Notes: generated by a model from the letters alone, not told the origin. 37,797 nt of DNA from Candidatus Zambryskibacteria bacterium RIFCSPLOWO2_12_FULL_39_16 (GCA_001824215.1 MHWS01000002.1:1-37797); one strand, 5' to 3'. Counted from the stretch's first letter, positions 1 to 10,477 are shown. Numbers and translations are program-made.

Positions 1-14
1 ATACAAAATAAAAG

Positions 15-46
15 AGCGAGAGGTTTTATGCCTCTCGCTTTTTTAT
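15..46 (+). terminator. Rho-independent terminator (gene upstream of window)
   Basis: AGCGAGAGG-TTTTATG-CCTCTCGCT stem-loop followed by TTTTTT. Confidence 0.8.
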
Positions 47-67
47 TTTAATCTAGTTTGCTAGAAT

Positions 68-337
68 ATGGATATGACAATAAATGTTCTCTTGGGGAAA
101 ATAGCTACTTTGATTTTAAACCCACTGATTATATTAGGTTTTACGGTCGCCACCATATTTTTGTTTTACTGTATAGCTGAAATGATATGGAAAGCGGACG
201 ATAGCGGTGGTTTGGAAAAAAGTAAAGATAATGTAAAATACGGAGTCATAGGTATTTTTGTAATGTTTTCTGTTTACGGTATATTAAGAGTTATCCTTGC
301 TACTTTTGGTATCACCCCACCTAGTTTTTTTCCTTAA
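68..337 (+). CDS. Small membrane protein, two predicted TM segments, VirB2/TrbC pilin-like topology
   Basis: ORF of 89 aa with two hydrophobic helices separated by a charged loop; topology only. Confidence 0.55.
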   Translation: MDMTINVLLGKIATLILNPLIILGFTVATIFLFYCIAEMIWKADDSGGLEKSKDNVKYGVIGIFVMFSVYGILRVILATFGITPPSFFP

Positions 338-369
338 AAAATTTTCTGTCTCTAACGATATAAAAAATA

Positions 370-398
370 GGGGGAGCGCGTTACTTGCGCTCTCCCCT
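370..398. terminator. Strong GC-rich hairpin between convergent genes
   Basis: GGGGGAGCGC...GCGCTCTCCCC inverted repeat. Confidence 0.6.
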
Positions 399-1341
399 AG
401 AATGGCTCCTCTGAGAATTTCACTGTGACCCCAATCGGTTCATCAAGTTCTCTTGATTTGACCTGAAACGCGTAAACACGTTCAGGAGTTTCTGTCGGTT
501 TGACATCCTCTTGTGGGGAACATTCTATAAATCTCGCGTCCCACCTGACGCAGAATTTCTTCCCTCCACCGTCTAGAAGGACATGAGGTTTGTCTTTAGG
601 GATAAAAATCACACCGCTCCAATTATCTGCTGGAGCTGTTATGACTCTATCCCCGTTTTCTTGTTGTTGGTGTTGTACAACATGTTGTGAAGAGTCCATC
701 AAACCCTTCAATTGGTTCATTGGGCCCATAACTTCCGAATACGTACCCGGTCTTATGGAAATTACTTCATTGTTTGGCATAGTGATAGGCGTTTTGTTTG
801 TGGCGCTGCTCCTATCTTTTGCGCCTAAGTCATACTTTTGAATCCAAGCCGCGACAATTATGAGAGCAAGTACTGTCGCTACTACTGTGGCCGCCTTACT
901 TTCCTCAAAATACAGATATACGAACAAGATGATTCCTATGTTCGTCATCCAGAAAAGGCTGCCCGTGTTGTAGATCTCTTTCCACCCTTCATAAAGGAGG
1001 ATGTAGGCGACGGCATTTAGCACGATGAGACCAAGGAAGGTCATAGTGGCATTATTTTTTAATACCTTATGCCACTTGTCCGCCTTATCCTTGTGTTCGC
1101 GATAGACCCACCATGCGATAATAATCAGCACAGCGATAACTATCATGAAGGCAAAGATTTCTCCAGAGATTGGTGGATGCATACTCCCATCCATTACCCT
1201 CGCTGCAGATGGGGTAGTTGTCCCAAGCGCAGACGATACTGGTGTCAAAGGAGGTATTGGCCATGAGTCGATGATTGCTCTGGTGATGAAAAACGCAGCG
1301 ACCAAACTGATCGCTATCACAACAACACCGATTTTCTTCAT
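397..1341 (-). CDS. Uncharacterised multi-pass membrane protein with soluble C-terminal domain
   Basis: ORF of 314 aa, several hydrophobic segments, downstream of the SPFH gene on the same strand. Confidence 0.75.
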   Translation of the reverse strand: MKKIGVVVIAISLVAAFFITRAIIDSWPIPPLTPVSSALGTTTPSAARVMDGSMHPPISGEIFAFMIVIAVLIIIAWWVYREHKDKADKWHKVLKNNATMTFLGLIVLNAVAYILLYEGWKEIYNTGSLFWMTNIGIILFVYLYFEESKAATVVATVLALIIVAAWIQKYDLGAKDRSSATNKTPITMPNNEVISIRPGTYSEVMGPMNQLKGLMDSSQHVVQHQQQENGDRVITAPADNWSGVIFIPKDKPHVLLDGGGKKFCVRWDARFIECSPQEDVKPTETPERVYAFQVKSRELDEPIGVTVKFSEEPF

Positions 1342-1394
1342 TTTTCACCTTTCTTTCAAGTTACAAATCCGCCTGTATTATAGCATATTCAGTT

Positions 1395-1432
1395 TAAAAA
1401 GCAACCCCCTGAAGGACGAATCCTAAAGGGGG
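1395..1432 (-). terminator. Terminator/attenuator hairpin between the SPFH gene and the downstream membrane gene
   Basis: CCCCCT..AGGA-CGAA-TCCT..AGGGGG hairpin; T-rich tract follows on the minus strand. Confidence 0.6.
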
Positions 1433-1474
1433 CTGTGAATGTGAAGAACAAGGGGAGATGTAGAAACATACAGA

Positions 1475-2680
1475 TTACTTTGGAGATTTACTTCCTGTGG
1501 TCTCTACTTTTTCTGGCTCTGGTGGTCTTGGTGGAGCTGGCGGCAAGGGCAGGGTGACTTTGACATCGCTGTTTCCTTCAACCCATGTTGAAACTGAAGA
1601 ATCTTTACTCGCTACCTGACTAGCCGCAAACATTCTGCCACCATCAGGAAGCGAAGCAAAGTAACCGGCGTTTTGCTCGTTGAGCGTCCTTTGGGCTGAT
1701 GCATCATGTTGTGCAGCATCCATTCTGCCCTGAGCCGCAACAATTAACGTTCTGGCAGCTTTTTCTGCTGCCGCGATGTTTGCATCACCCCTCAACTCTG
1801 CCAGGCGCTTTGCTTCCAACGCGTCTGCAGTATCACCGACTGCTTCAACCTGGACAATTTCTGCCCGGATTATTATTTGTCCAAGCTTACTGAAAATTCC
1901 AAATGTATCTTCGCTGTCATAGTCCGGTTTACTTTTCTCATCCGTTGTAAGGCCGTTTAGGTTTTTGAAGATGTTCCAAAGTTCTGTATCTTGGTTACCT
2001 TTACTTGCGTTGGCTACCATCTCCTTGACCTGGTCAAATGTTTTCTTGCTGATGTACGACCTGATCGCCGACTTCACTATGGCAGCGAAAAGGCCTGTTG
2101 GGTCCTTGTTCAGAAAGAAAGCTCGAGTGGGGTGCAGATTTAGCACAGTGATAAGAGTCACAACGTTGACTCGGATATTTCCATCTATTTCAACATCATC
2201 GATGACAACCGGGTGAGAAAATTGGAAGAAGAACTCGGGAACATCTGCAGGTCCTCTAGGGACAATTTCGTATTTTAATACTCTTTGTCCCCGTTCCTCC
2301 CTTTCTACTTGCTGGAATTCAGTCCACCTCCACTCTTTGAATATCTTGATTGTTTCGAAGAGACCAATCCACCTTACGCCGAGAGTTTTTTCCCAAAAAC
2401 CTGGGTCTCTATGATCCGGGACAAAATGTTTCTCACTTTTGGTGCCTTCGGGTTTGGTGTCTTCGAGCATCCATCCGACGACATTTTCAATGATGTCGAC
2501 CACTCTTCCTTCTAGCATGACAAAACTGAAACTGCCTGGGCGGGGGACTGGCGCAAAAAACCGCTTTACTGGTTTGTTTGCTTGCCACTTGATGGCTATA
2601 CCGATGCCATAAATGGCGCCGGCAAGCAATCCTGCAATTCCCAAGAAAATCACCGTGAAAATCACTGCAAATGACAGCAT
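1475..2680 (-). CDS. SPFH/Band 7 (flotillin/stomatin-like) membrane protein
   Basis: N-terminal TM, SPFH-like core, Ala/Glu-rich 'AKRLAELRGDANIAAAEKAARTLIVAAQGRMDAA' helical segment typical of the family. Confidence 0.75.
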   Translation of the reverse strand: MLSFAVIFTVIFLGIAGLLAGAIYGIGIAIKWQANKPVKRFFAPVPRPGSFSFVMLEGRVVDIIENVVGWMLEDTKPEGTKSEKHFVPDHRDPGFWEKTLGVRWIGLFETIKIFKEWRWTEFQQVEREERGQRVLKYEIVPRGPADVPEFFFQFSHPVVIDDVEIDGNIRVNVVTLITVLNLHPTRAFFLNKDPTGLFAAIVKSAIRSYISKKTFDQVKEMVANASKGNQDTELWNIFKNLNGLTTDEKSKPDYDSEDTFGIFSKLGQIIIRAEIVQVEAVGDTADALEAKRLAELRGDANIAAAEKAARTLIVAAQGRMDAAQHDASAQRTLNEQNAGYFASLPDGGRMFAASQVASKDSSVSTWVEGNSDVKVTLPLPPAPPRPPEPEKVETTGSKSPK

Positions 2681-2763
2681 GTTTCCTCCTTCTTATTCTA
2701 TTGTTTTAGATCAAATTCCACCTTTACTTATATCACATCTATCAAAAAAATGCAAGGAAGAAG

Positions 2764-2791
2764 TTGCAAGATTGAAAAACTATGATAAAAT
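2764..2791 (+). promoter_or_regulatory. Putative sigma70-type promoter for rnpB
   Basis: TTGCAA - 16 nt - TAAAAT just upstream of the predicted rnpB 5' end. Confidence 0.5.
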
Positions 2792-2799
2792 GGGTCAAG

Positions 2800-3130
2800 A
2801 TTCTCATTCCGGGCAGTAGCTCCGATTTTTTAGTCGGGGAGGAAAGTCCGAACACGGTCCCGATATTTATCGGGAAAAATAGTAGTGGGTAACGCCCATC
2901 TGGAGCAATCCAAGAGATGCGAACAGTGACGTCCAGATTTGAAAGAATTTGGATATCCCTTTGGGATAAATCTTTATGGCAACATAAAGAGTGCAACGGC
3001 AAAATTCTTACTTCTGTGCAAGGCCGTGTCCGCCGATAAGGCGGAAGTGCCGCTTGATCTCTCTGGTAACAGACGAGACAGATAAATTACTGCAATCAAA
3101 ACAGAATTCGGCTTACGAGAATGAGAACCT
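2800..3130 (+). ncRNA. rnpB: RNase P RNA
   Basis: P4 strands GAGGAAAGTCCGAAC and ACAGAATTCGGCTTAC; TTCTCATTC/GAATGAGAA as P1; GCAGTA/TACTGC as P2; GGGTAACGCCC P8-like hairpin. Confidence 0.92.
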
Positions 3131-3176
3131 GCCCGACTCAATTTGCAATGCAAATTGGGCGGGTCATAAAATGCAA

Positions 3177-3206
3177 AATCCGCCCTTACCGGCGGATTTT
3201 GCTTTT
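3177..3206 (+). terminator. Terminator-like hairpin after rnpB
   Basis: AAATCCGCC-CTTACC-GGCGGATTT followed by TGCTTTT. Confidence 0.6.
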
Positions 3207-3208
3207 AG

Positions 3209-3289
3209 TGGGCAGGGGGAGACTTGAACTCCCATGCCTTGCGGCGCCAGCTCCTAAAGCTGGTGTGTCTGCCATTTCACCACCTGCCC
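3209..3289 (-). tRNA. tRNA-Leu (anticodon UAG)
   Basis: GGGCAGG/CCTGCCC acceptor, loop TTTAGGA, long variable arm, A73. Confidence 0.95.
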
Positions 3290-3302
3290 AAATTTTCCCG
3301 AG

Positions 3303-3375
3303 TCCGCTCACCAGGAATCGAACCTGGGACCATCTCCTTAAGAGGGAGTTGCTCTACCATCTGAGCTATGAGCGG
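3303..3375 (-). tRNA. tRNA-Lys (anticodon CUU)
   Basis: CCGCTCA/TGAGCGG acceptor, loop CTCTTAA, TTCGATTC T-loop, A73. Confidence 0.93.
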
Positions 3376-3404
3376 ATACCTGATTATCTTAATAAGATAA
3401 TTTG

Positions 3405-3487
3405 TGCTCGGGGTGGGAGTTGAACCCACAAGGCCTTACGGCCAAAGGATTTTAAGTCCTTCGTGTATACCATTCCACCACCCGAGC
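3405..3487 (-). tRNA. tRNA-Leu (anticodon UAA)
   Basis: GCTCGGG/CCCGAGC acceptor, loop CTTAAAA, long variable arm. Confidence 0.95.
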
Positions 3488-3502
3488 ATCTTAAAAAACT
3501 GG

Positions 3503-3574
3503 AGGCCTAGGGCGGAATTGAACCGCCGTATAAGAGTTTTGCAGACTCTTGCCTTACCACTTGGCGACTAGGCC
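3503..3574 (-). tRNA. tRNA-Cys (anticodon GCA)
   Basis: GGCCTAG/CTAGGCC acceptor, loop CTGCAAA, U73 as expected for Cys. Confidence 0.95.
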
Positions 3575-3597
3575 GTAAATTGTAATCTCATATTAGT

Positions 3598-3933
3598 TTA
3601 CGATTCATTTGAGAGTTCGTCAATTCTTTGGCGATTATGTTCGCCTTCATCAATACAAAAATCTATTCTCGGAACAAACCCAAAAGATTTTTTACCCATT
3701 ATAAATTGACGAAAATCTCTCTTGCGCCTTTTGGCAAATTCCAAAACCGCTGCTTCTTTTTCTTTTGGCAGGGCAGTAAAATATACCAAAGCTCTTCTGC
3801 CTCGATCAAGCACGTCCGTCCTAGTGACGGTTATAAGAGAATCCTTGTTTGATTCTAAATTAAAATATTCAGCAGCAAATCTAGAAATGAGAGAAACCAT
3901 CTTTTCATCTTTATGTCTGCTTATATTTTTCAT
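3598..3933 (-). CDS. rbfA: Ribosome-binding factor A
   Basis: C-terminal 'RIDFCIDEGEHNRQRIDEL' resembles the RbfA C-terminus; directly downstream of infB. Confidence 0.85.
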   Translation of the reverse strand: MKNISRHKDEKMVSLISRFAAEYFNLESNKDSLITVTRTDVLDRGRRALVYFTALPKEKEAAVLEFAKRRKRDFRQFIMGKKSFGFVPRIDFCIDEGEHNRQRIDELSNES

Positions 3934-3954
3934 CTTGTTAAGATAAATAATTTA

Positions 3955-5463
3955 CTATTGTTTTACCAAAGATGTAGCGGTCAAAATATCTTTTGGTACT
4001 AGCTCTATTTTTGATTCTACCATCATACCAAATTCTTGCCCTTCTTTTACGATATCAGCCTTAATTTTTTGGGTCTGGAGTTCTCTTATTTTTCCATTGC
4101 CGATAATAATATTTTTGCGCAATATTTTTACTGTCCCACCGGATTTGATTTCTCCCTCTTCTACTCGCCCGCCTATTACTTGTTTGTCTTTAGTTTTACT
4201 GAAGATTCTGAGTATTGTCGCAGAACCGGTCGTCTTTTCTATTGTCTCTACCGGAGTGGCTTCTTTTATTTTTTCCTTTACGTAGTCAACCAACTCATAT
4301 ATCAATTTATAAGTTTTTATTTCTATATTGTTTCGCATGGCCAGCATTTCAGCGCTTTTGTCGCTACTTACATTAAATCCCAGCACCAGACTGTTTTTTA
4401 TATTTGCCGTTTTTAAGTCCTTTTCTGTGATACTTCCCACACCTTTTGAAATTATTTTAATAGTGATTTTATCGTTCCCTAATTTTTGAAGTTCATGTTC
4501 TACCGCATCTAAGGAGCCAAAAGTGTCTGTTTTTATGACTACTCCCAGAGTTGCGCCTCCGCTTGGAGTATCTTTTTGTTTTTCCTCCACTCTTTCATCA
4601 ATATTTTTAGAAATGAACGCCAGAGCTTCCTCTTTTTTTGAAAAAATTTTAAAATCACTGCCAACGTTTGGTTGGACATTCCAGCCGACTATTCTGACCG
4701 GACTGGAAGAACTCGCCTCTGGCAGATTTTCTCCTTTGTAATTTTCTATGGATCGAATCGGGGCATAAGCGCTTCCACTTGCGATAAACTGACCAATTTT
4801 AAGTGAACCATTTTTTATTATTAAAGTGGCGGAAATACCCTGTTTTGGGTTTAGATCGCTTTCTATTATAAAACCTTCAGCAGGGAGGGAAGAATCACTC
4901 TTCAAATCTTCAAGGTCCGACTGCAGAGCTATCATTTCCAAAAGATCAGGGACGCCTTCACCGGTTTTGGCTGAAATAGGCACGATAGGAACATTACCAC
5001 CCCAACCCTCAACCAAAACTCCATTTTCTGCAAGGTTTTGTTTTACTTTATCTATATTGGCTTTGGCTTTGTCAATTTTATTTAAGGCTACAATAAAAGG
5101 CGTAGAATCTTTATTAATACAACCTAATGCTTCAATAGTTTGTGGTTTTACTCCGTCTTCCGCGGATATTACCAAGACCGCAATATCTGCCACTTTTGTA
5201 CTTCGAGCTCTGATGGAACTAAAAGCTTCATGTCCTGGGGTATCCAAAAAAGTCATTTTTCGCCTTTGATTGCCGATTTCCACTTCAACTTCATAAGCGG
5301 ACACGTGCTGAGTGATACTGCCCGCCTCTTTTTCAGTGGTATTTGTTTTCCTTATATAATCAAGCAGGGTGGATTTACCATGGTCAATATGTCCCATGAT
5401 GACTACCACTGGAGGGCGAGCTGACCAGCTTGCTTTTTCTGTCTTATTTTTTTGATTTTTCAT
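3955..5463 (-). CDS. infB: Translation initiation factor IF-2 (short form)
   Basis: GTPase motifs GHIDHGKST, DTPGHEAF, NKID; IF-2 C-terminal domains. Confidence 0.98.
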   Translation of the reverse strand: MKNQKNKTEKASWSARPPVVVIMGHIDHGKSTLLDYIRKTNTTEKEAGSITQHVSAYEVEVEIGNQRRKMTFLDTPGHEAFSSIRARSTKVADIAVLVISAEDGVKPQTIEALGCINKDSTPFIVALNKIDKAKANIDKVKQNLAENGVLVEGWGGNVPIVPISAKTGEGVPDLLEMIALQSDLEDLKSDSSLPAEGFIIESDLNPKQGISATLIIKNGSLKIGQFIASGSAYAPIRSIENYKGENLPEASSSSPVRIVGWNVQPNVGSDFKIFSKKEEALAFISKNIDERVEEKQKDTPSGGATLGVVIKTDTFGSLDAVEHELQKLGNDKITIKIISKGVGSITEKDLKTANIKNSLVLGFNVSSDKSAEMLAMRNNIEIKTYKLIYELVDYVKEKIKEATPVETIEKTTGSATILRIFSKTKDKQVIGGRVEEGEIKSGGTVKILRKNIIIGNGKIRELQTQKIKADIVKEGQEFGMMVESKIELVPKDILTATSLVKQ

Positions 5464-5521
5464 CTGTCAGAAATTCATTTAATATCGCGCATTATACACT
5501 AATTGTGGTATTATCCCAAAC

Positions 5522-6736
5522 ATGAAAAATAAGAGAAAAAGCAATAAAAAAAGAGTGTTTTTGGATTATGCCTCTATAACACCAGTTGATTCTGGGGTTG
5601 AAAAAGAGATGATAAAAATTCAAAAAAAAATTTGGGCCAATCCTTCTTCTTTACATACGGAAGGAGAAAATGCTAAAAACGTTTTAGATGAAGCAAGGAT
5701 AAGGATTGCTCGTATCTTGCATTGCCGGGGAAATGAAATATTTTTTACTAGCGGGGGAACAGAATCCTTAAACTTGGCTATTTTTGGAACAATTAAATCA
5801 GTGATAAAAAACGGAATCACTCCACATATAATAGTTTCAACCATTGAACATCCGGGAGTCTTGGAACCGATTAAATCTTTACTCAAAGAAAACGTGACAG
5901 AAGTTTCTTTTGTTATGCCGAATAAAAAAGGGATTATAAATCCGGAATCGATAATAAAAGAAATAAAAGAAAACACTATTTTGGTGATAGTTCAGCATGC
6001 AAACAATGAAATAGGGACAATACAACCTATTTCAAAAATTGCCGGGAAAATCAAAGAATACAGAAAAAATAAAAATAATCCCTATCCATATTTTTTAGTT
6101 GATGCCAGCCAGAGTGTTCTTTACGAAAATGTCTCTATGGAAAAACTAGGAGCGGATTTGCTTGTTTTGGATGGTATTAAAATGTATGGTCCGAGAGGAG
6201 CGGGAATCTTGGTAGTCAAACACGGAGTCAAAATCTCTCCGATTCTTTTTGGCGGGGGACAAGAAAAAGGACTCCGCTCTGGAACTGAAAATGTAGTAAA
6301 TAGCGTGGGTTTTGCTCTAGCTCTTGAGATAGCCGCCAAAATTAGAGAAAAAGAATCATTGCGTCTAACGCAATTACGCAACTATACTGTTGTTAAGATT
6401 CTTAAACCCGCCCGCCATGCTTCGCAAGGCGATGCGGGCGGGGGAATCTCCAACCCTTCTTTGAATGGCGATCTGGAAAATAGATTGCCTAACAATATAA
6501 ATATTTGCTTTCCTGGACAAGATTCAGAATTACTCGTTATAAAGTTAGATATTTTAGGATTTGCCGTTTCCGCCGCTTCCGCTTGCCATACCCTCTCGTT
6601 TGAAAACGGTTCTTATGTCATTGACTCCATCGGTAAACCCGAATGTTCTTCTTCGTCTCTGCGCATAACCCTAGGCCGAGATACTAAGAAATCCGACTTG
6701 GACAAATTAGTATTTGCTCTCAGAAAGATACTTTGA
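5522..6736 (+). CDS. Cysteine desulfurase (NifS/IscS family) carrying an in-frame palindromic insert
   Basis: 'FLDYASITPVD', 'FTSGGTESLNLAI', 'HANNEIGTIQPI', 'SAASACHT' motifs. Confidence 0.95.
   Translation: MKNKRKSNKKRVFLDYASITPVDSGVEKEMIKIQKKIWANPSSLHTEGENAKNVLDEARIRIARILHCRGNEIFFTSGGTESLNLAIFGTIKSVIKNGITPHIIVSTIEHPGVLEPIKSLLKENVTEVSFVMPNKKGIINPESIIKEIKENTILVIVQHANNEIGTIQPISKIAGKIKEYRKNKNNPYPYFLVDASQSVLYENVSMEKLGADLLVLDGIKMYGPRGAGILVVKHGVKISPILFGGGQEKGLRSGTENVVNSVGFALALEIAAKIREKESLRLTQLRNYTVVKILKPARHASQGDAGGGISNPSLNGDLENRLPNNINICFPGQDSELLVIKLDILGFAVSAASACHTLSFENGSYVIDSIGKPECSSSSLRITLGRDTKKSDLDKLVFALRKIL
6407..6442 (+). repeat. Palindromic in-frame repeat copy A (encodes PARHASQGDAGG)
   Basis: CCCGCCCGCCATGCTTCGCAAGGCGATGCGGGCGGG; 35/36 identity with 25037-25072 (minus). 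Confidence 0.9.
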
Positions 6737-7572
6737 TAAAATATATGGAAATGGAAGATTTAACTAAACATCAACTTATACTTATAACTTTGCTTATCAC
6801 TTTTGTGACTTCAATTGCTACAGGCATTATTACTTTTACCCTGCTTTCGGAAGCGCCGGTGGAAGTAACTCAAACTATAAACAGAGTGGTTGAAAGAACT
6901 ATTCAGCAAGTGGTACCAGCGGAAGGCCAGCCGGCAAAAGTTATTACTACTACTGTTGTGGTGAGTGAAGAAGATCAAGTGCTCGAATCCATTTCTAAAA
7001 ATGAGAAATCTATAGTGAGGATTGGAACTATAGTGGTTGACGGTTCTCAAATGGTTTCTGGTCTTGGTCTTGTTGTATCGGCTGACGGTACTATTGTCTC
7101 TGATCTGCGAAGCTATAATGCAGCTTCTTCTTATTCGGTTTTATTCTACGATGGTAAAACATATCCTTCCGGAAGAGTTCATGTTGATAACGAAAAAGGT
7201 TTGGTTTTCATGCAAACGAATCTTCCACAAAACGAGAGCCCTAAGTATACTTTTTACCCGGCGGTATTGGGTGACTCGGACGGGCTTAAGATAGGCCAAA
7301 CTTTGATTGCTATAAGCGGGAAAGATTCAAATGCAGCATCTATTGGCAGAATATTTCAACTTAACTTCGGAGATGATAAAAAGACGGTACAAAATATCCT
7401 TTCTGACATAAAAATCTCAAAGACCCATTTCGGTAGTCCGGCTCTTAATCTTTCCGGTGAAGTGATGGGACTTGAGGCGGCATTCGGCGAATTAGACACT
7501 GAATATTCATACATTCCAATAAATGTTATAAAGGCAGCTACTCCAAAAGCCCTAGAAGCATTGGCTAATTAG
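6733..7572 (+). CDS. Membrane-anchored trypsin-like (HtrA-type) fold protein, probably inactive
   Basis: N-terminal TM, 'GLGLVVSADGTIVSDLRSYN' and 'HFGSPALNLSGEVMGL' align with HtrA motifs but lack the His and GNSGGP. Confidence 0.6.
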   Translation: MIKYMEMEDLTKHQLILITLLITFVTSIATGIITFTLLSEAPVEVTQTINRVVERTIQQVVPAEGQPAKVITTTVVVSEEDQVLESISKNEKSIVRIGTIVVDGSQMVSGLGLVVSADGTIVSDLRSYNAASSYSVLFYDGKTYPSGRVHVDNEKGLVFMQTNLPQNESPKYTFYPAVLGDSDGLKIGQTLIAISGKDSNAASIGRIFQLNFGDDKKTVQNILSDIKISKTHFGSPALNLSGEVMGLEAAFGELDTEYSYIPINVIKAATPKALEALAN

Positions 7573-7646
7573 CCTGTCTGCCGTGTAGGTTGGTTTTCTC
7601 TCTCTTTTTCTGCTACAATACGGTCGTAATTTAAGTTTTTTATTTT

Positions 7647-10340
7647 ATGACGCCATTTAACCATTTCACAACTAAAGCTAAGGAGGTTATAAGAAAAGCT
7701 CACGAGCTGGTCATTGAACGTGGCCAAAATCATGTTGGGCCTTTGCATCTTTTAGCGGCTCTTATTTTACAAGAAGAGAGCATGGTTGCCTCAATTCTTG
7801 ATAAAATGACGATAGACACCATACTTCTGACTGACTCTCTTTTTGAAGCGATGGAGGACATTTCTTCTAGTAATACTATGACACCTTCCTATCAAATTTT
7901 TCTCACTCCGGAGCTAGCTCATATCATTGAGCATTCGTCAAAAGTAGCTTCCGGGATGAATGATGAATTTGTTTCTACCGAGCATCTTTTTATCGCATGC
8001 CTTGATGTCCCAAGCCCAGCCAAAGATATACTTTCTAAATTTAAAATCGAAAAGGAAAAAATACTATTTTTAATTCAGGAAATAAAGCAAGGAAGAGTTC
8101 CTGAAACGAAAACTTCACAGAAAAATAAAACTCTAATAAAATACACTCGTTCTCTTACAAAACTTGCTCGTGAAAATAAACTTGACCCGGTTATCGGTCG
8201 AGACGAAGAAATTTCTCGTATCATTCAAATACTTTCTCGTCGCACCAAAAATAATCCAATACTTATTGGAGAGGCTGGTGTTGGTAAGACTGCCATTGCT
8301 GAAGGCCTGGCCATGAGGGTTGCTTCCGGTAATGCGCCCGAATCTTTAAAAGATAAAGAGATAGTTTCTCTTGATTTGGGACTTTTGGTTGCTGGTACGA
8401 AATACAGAGGTGAATTTGAAGAAAGACTTAAAAATATAATAAAAGAAATAGAAAAATCAGAAGGCAAGATTATACTATTTATCGACGAAATTCATTCTAT
8501 TGTAGGAGCCGGATCTGCTGAAGGGTCACTTGACGCTTCCAATATGTTGAAACCTTCTCTTTCTCGGGGAGAGCTTCGTGCTATCGGTGCTACTACCATA
8601 AAAGAATATCAAAAATATATAGAAAAAGATCCAGCCTTAACTCGTCGTTTTCAGCCGGTGTTTATCAGTGAGCCCTCGATAGATGATGCCATAACAATAT
8701 TGCGTGGGCTTAAAGAAAAATATGAACTGTACCATGGGGTACATATTACAGACGATGCCATCAAAGCGGCGGTTAATCTTTCTTCCAGGTACATTGCTGA
8801 CAGATTTTTACCGGATAAGGCAGTTGACCTTATTGACGAAGCGGCCTCACATCTCAAAATTTCACTTGAAAATATGCCGCCTGTTCTGCAGGAGACTAAT
8901 TCAAGAATAATGAAACTCGAAATTGAAAAGGAAGCTTTGAAAAAGGAAACCGGAGGCAAAAACAATAAAGTTAAGAATCGTTTGCAGAATATTGAAAAAG
9001 AGATTGCCGATCTTAAGGAAAAAACATCCGAAATTAGTCTGAAATGGAAAAATGAAAAAGAAAGCCTGGGAGAAATGAAGAGAATAAAGAAAGAGTTGGA
9101 AAAAGCTCGTTTGGAAGCAGAAGCTGCCGAAAATCTTTTTGATCTCGGTAAAGCTGCCGAAGTTCGTTATGGCGTAATCCCGACTTTAGAAAAGGAACTT
9201 GACGTTAATATGAAAAAATTGAAAAAACTGCAAAGTTCCCGCAGGATTTTGAAAGAAGAAATTACTGAAAACGACATTGCCAATATCGTGGCCAAATGGA
9301 CAGGAATACCTGTTTCTAGAATGCTTGAAGAAGAAGCGGAGAAACTTTCTAGAATGGAAGGAGATTTAAGGAAATGTATAATTGGTCAAGATGAAGCAGT
9401 GAAAAAAATATCGGATACTATCAAACGCTCTCGCGCCGGCATTTCCGACCCCAATCGTCCAATCGGTTCGTTTATTTTCTTAGGACCGACTGGCGTGGGT
9501 AAAACCGAACTCACTAAAGCTTTGGCAGAATTTATGTTTAACGATGAAAAAGCTCTTATAAGAGTGGATATGTCCGAATTTATGGAAAGGCACTCCGTCT
9601 CTAAACTTATTGGAGCTCCTCCCGGTTATGTTGGTTTTGACGAAGGAGGGGGACTGACCGAAATGGTGCGACACAGACCATATTCTATAGTGTTGTTTGA
9701 TGAAATTGAGAAAGCTCACCCAGAAGTTTTCAACGTGCTTCTGCAGGTATTGGATAATGGCAGGCTTACAGATTCAAAGGGTAGGACGGTCAACTTCAAA
9801 AACACTATTATCATAATGACTTCAAACATTGGTGCCAATTATATAGATAAGATGGAAAAAATGGGTTTTGGCGAGAGAGATAAAAGTGGTGGAGATTATG
9901 CAAATGTGAAAGAAAAAGTGATGGAAGCTATGAAAGACTTTTTCCGTCCGGAATTCTTGAATAGAATTGATGATGTTGTTATCTTCGATATTTTGTCTAT
10001 GGTGGCTATACGAGAAATAGTTAAAATTCAAATTGATTTGGTTAGAGAGAGGCTCTCTTCCAAAGAAATTTCTTTGGAGCTTACTGACGAAGCTTACGAA
10101 TATCTGGCTAAAGAAGGATACAATCCTCAATATGGAGCAAGGCCCCTAAAACGCCTTATCCAAAATAAAATACTAAACCAAGTGGCTTCTTTTATAATTT
10201 CCAAGGGTATTTTAAAGGGTGGCACAGTGTCTGTCTCTGTAAAAAATAATGATCTTGTCTTTGATATCAAAAAGGGCCGCCGTGGCGCTATTATAGAATC
10301 TTCTATGCTTGATACTGCTTCTGCCGAAACGACTGTCTAA
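7647..10340 (+). CDS. ClpC/ClpB-type AAA+ ATPase
   Basis: Clp N domain, two intact Walker A motifs ([18 protein letters not shown]), C-terminal D2-small domain. Confidence 0.97.
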   Translation: MTPFNHFTTKAKEVIRKAHELVIERGQNHVGPLHLLAALILQEESMVASILDKMTIDTILLTDSLFEAMEDISSSNTMTPSYQIFLTPELAHIIEHSSKVASGMNDEFVSTEHLFIACLDVPSPAKDILSKFKIEKEKILFLIQEIKQGRVPETKTSQKNKTLIKYTRSLTKLARENKLDPVIGRDEEISRIIQILSRRTKNNPILIGEAGVGKTAIAEGLAMRVASGNAPESLKDKEIVSLDLGLLVAGTKYRGEFEERLKNIIKEIEKSEGKIILFIDEIHSIVGAGSAEGSLDASNMLKPSLSRGELRAIGATTIKEYQKYIEKDPALTRRFQPVFISEPSIDDAITILRGLKEKYELYHGVHITDDAIKAAVNLSSRYIADRFLPDKAVDLIDEAASHLKISLENMPPVLQETNSRIMKLEIEKEALKKETGGKNNKVKNRLQNIEKEIADLKEKTSEISLKWKNEKESLGEMKRIKKELEKARLEAEAAENLFDLGKAAEVRYGVIPTLEKELDVNMKKLKKLQSSRRILKEEITENDIANIVAKWTGIPVSRMLEEEAEKLSRMEGDLRKCIIGQDEAVKKISDTIKRSRAGISDPNRPIGSFIFLGPTGVGKTELTKALAEFMFNDEKALIRVDMSEFMERHSVSKLIGAPPGYVGFDEGGGLTEMVRHRPYSIVLFDEIEKAHPEVFNVLLQVLDNGRLTDSKGRTVNFKNTIIIMTSNIGANYIDKMEKMGFGERDKSGGDYANVKEKVMEAMKDFFRPEFLNRIDDVVIFDILSMVAIREIVKIQIDLVRERLSSKEISLELTDEAYEYLAKEGYNPQYGARPLKRLIQNKILNQVASFIISKGILKGGTVSVSVKNNDLVFDIKKGRRGAIIESSMLDTASAETTV

Positions 10341-10389
10341 TTACTGGTAATAAGTAAAAATTTTTGCTAAACTCCTTCTATTAAGTTTT

Positions 10390-10472
10390 GCGTCGGTGGT
10401 AGAGTGGTCAATTACAACAGACTGTAAATCTGTCGCCTTCGGGCTACGAAGGTTCGAATCCTTCCCGACGCA
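10390..10472 (+). tRNA. tRNA-Tyr (anticodon GUA)
   Basis: GCGTCGG/CCGACGC acceptor, loop CTGTAAA, long variable arm. Confidence 0.95.
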
Positions 10473-10477
10473 CAATT

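Noticed and set aside
2742-3227. ORFs 2742-3002 (-) and 2991-3227 (+)
   Set aside because: They lie over rnpB and show no protein-like pattern; the RNA call explains the sequence
3121-3423. ORF 3121-3423 (+) across the tRNA cluster
   Set aside because: Overlaps the rnpB end and antisense tRNA genes; spurious
5139-5424. Antisense ORFs within infB, clp, topA and other genes
   Set aside because: Low-complexity antisense translations with no family motifs
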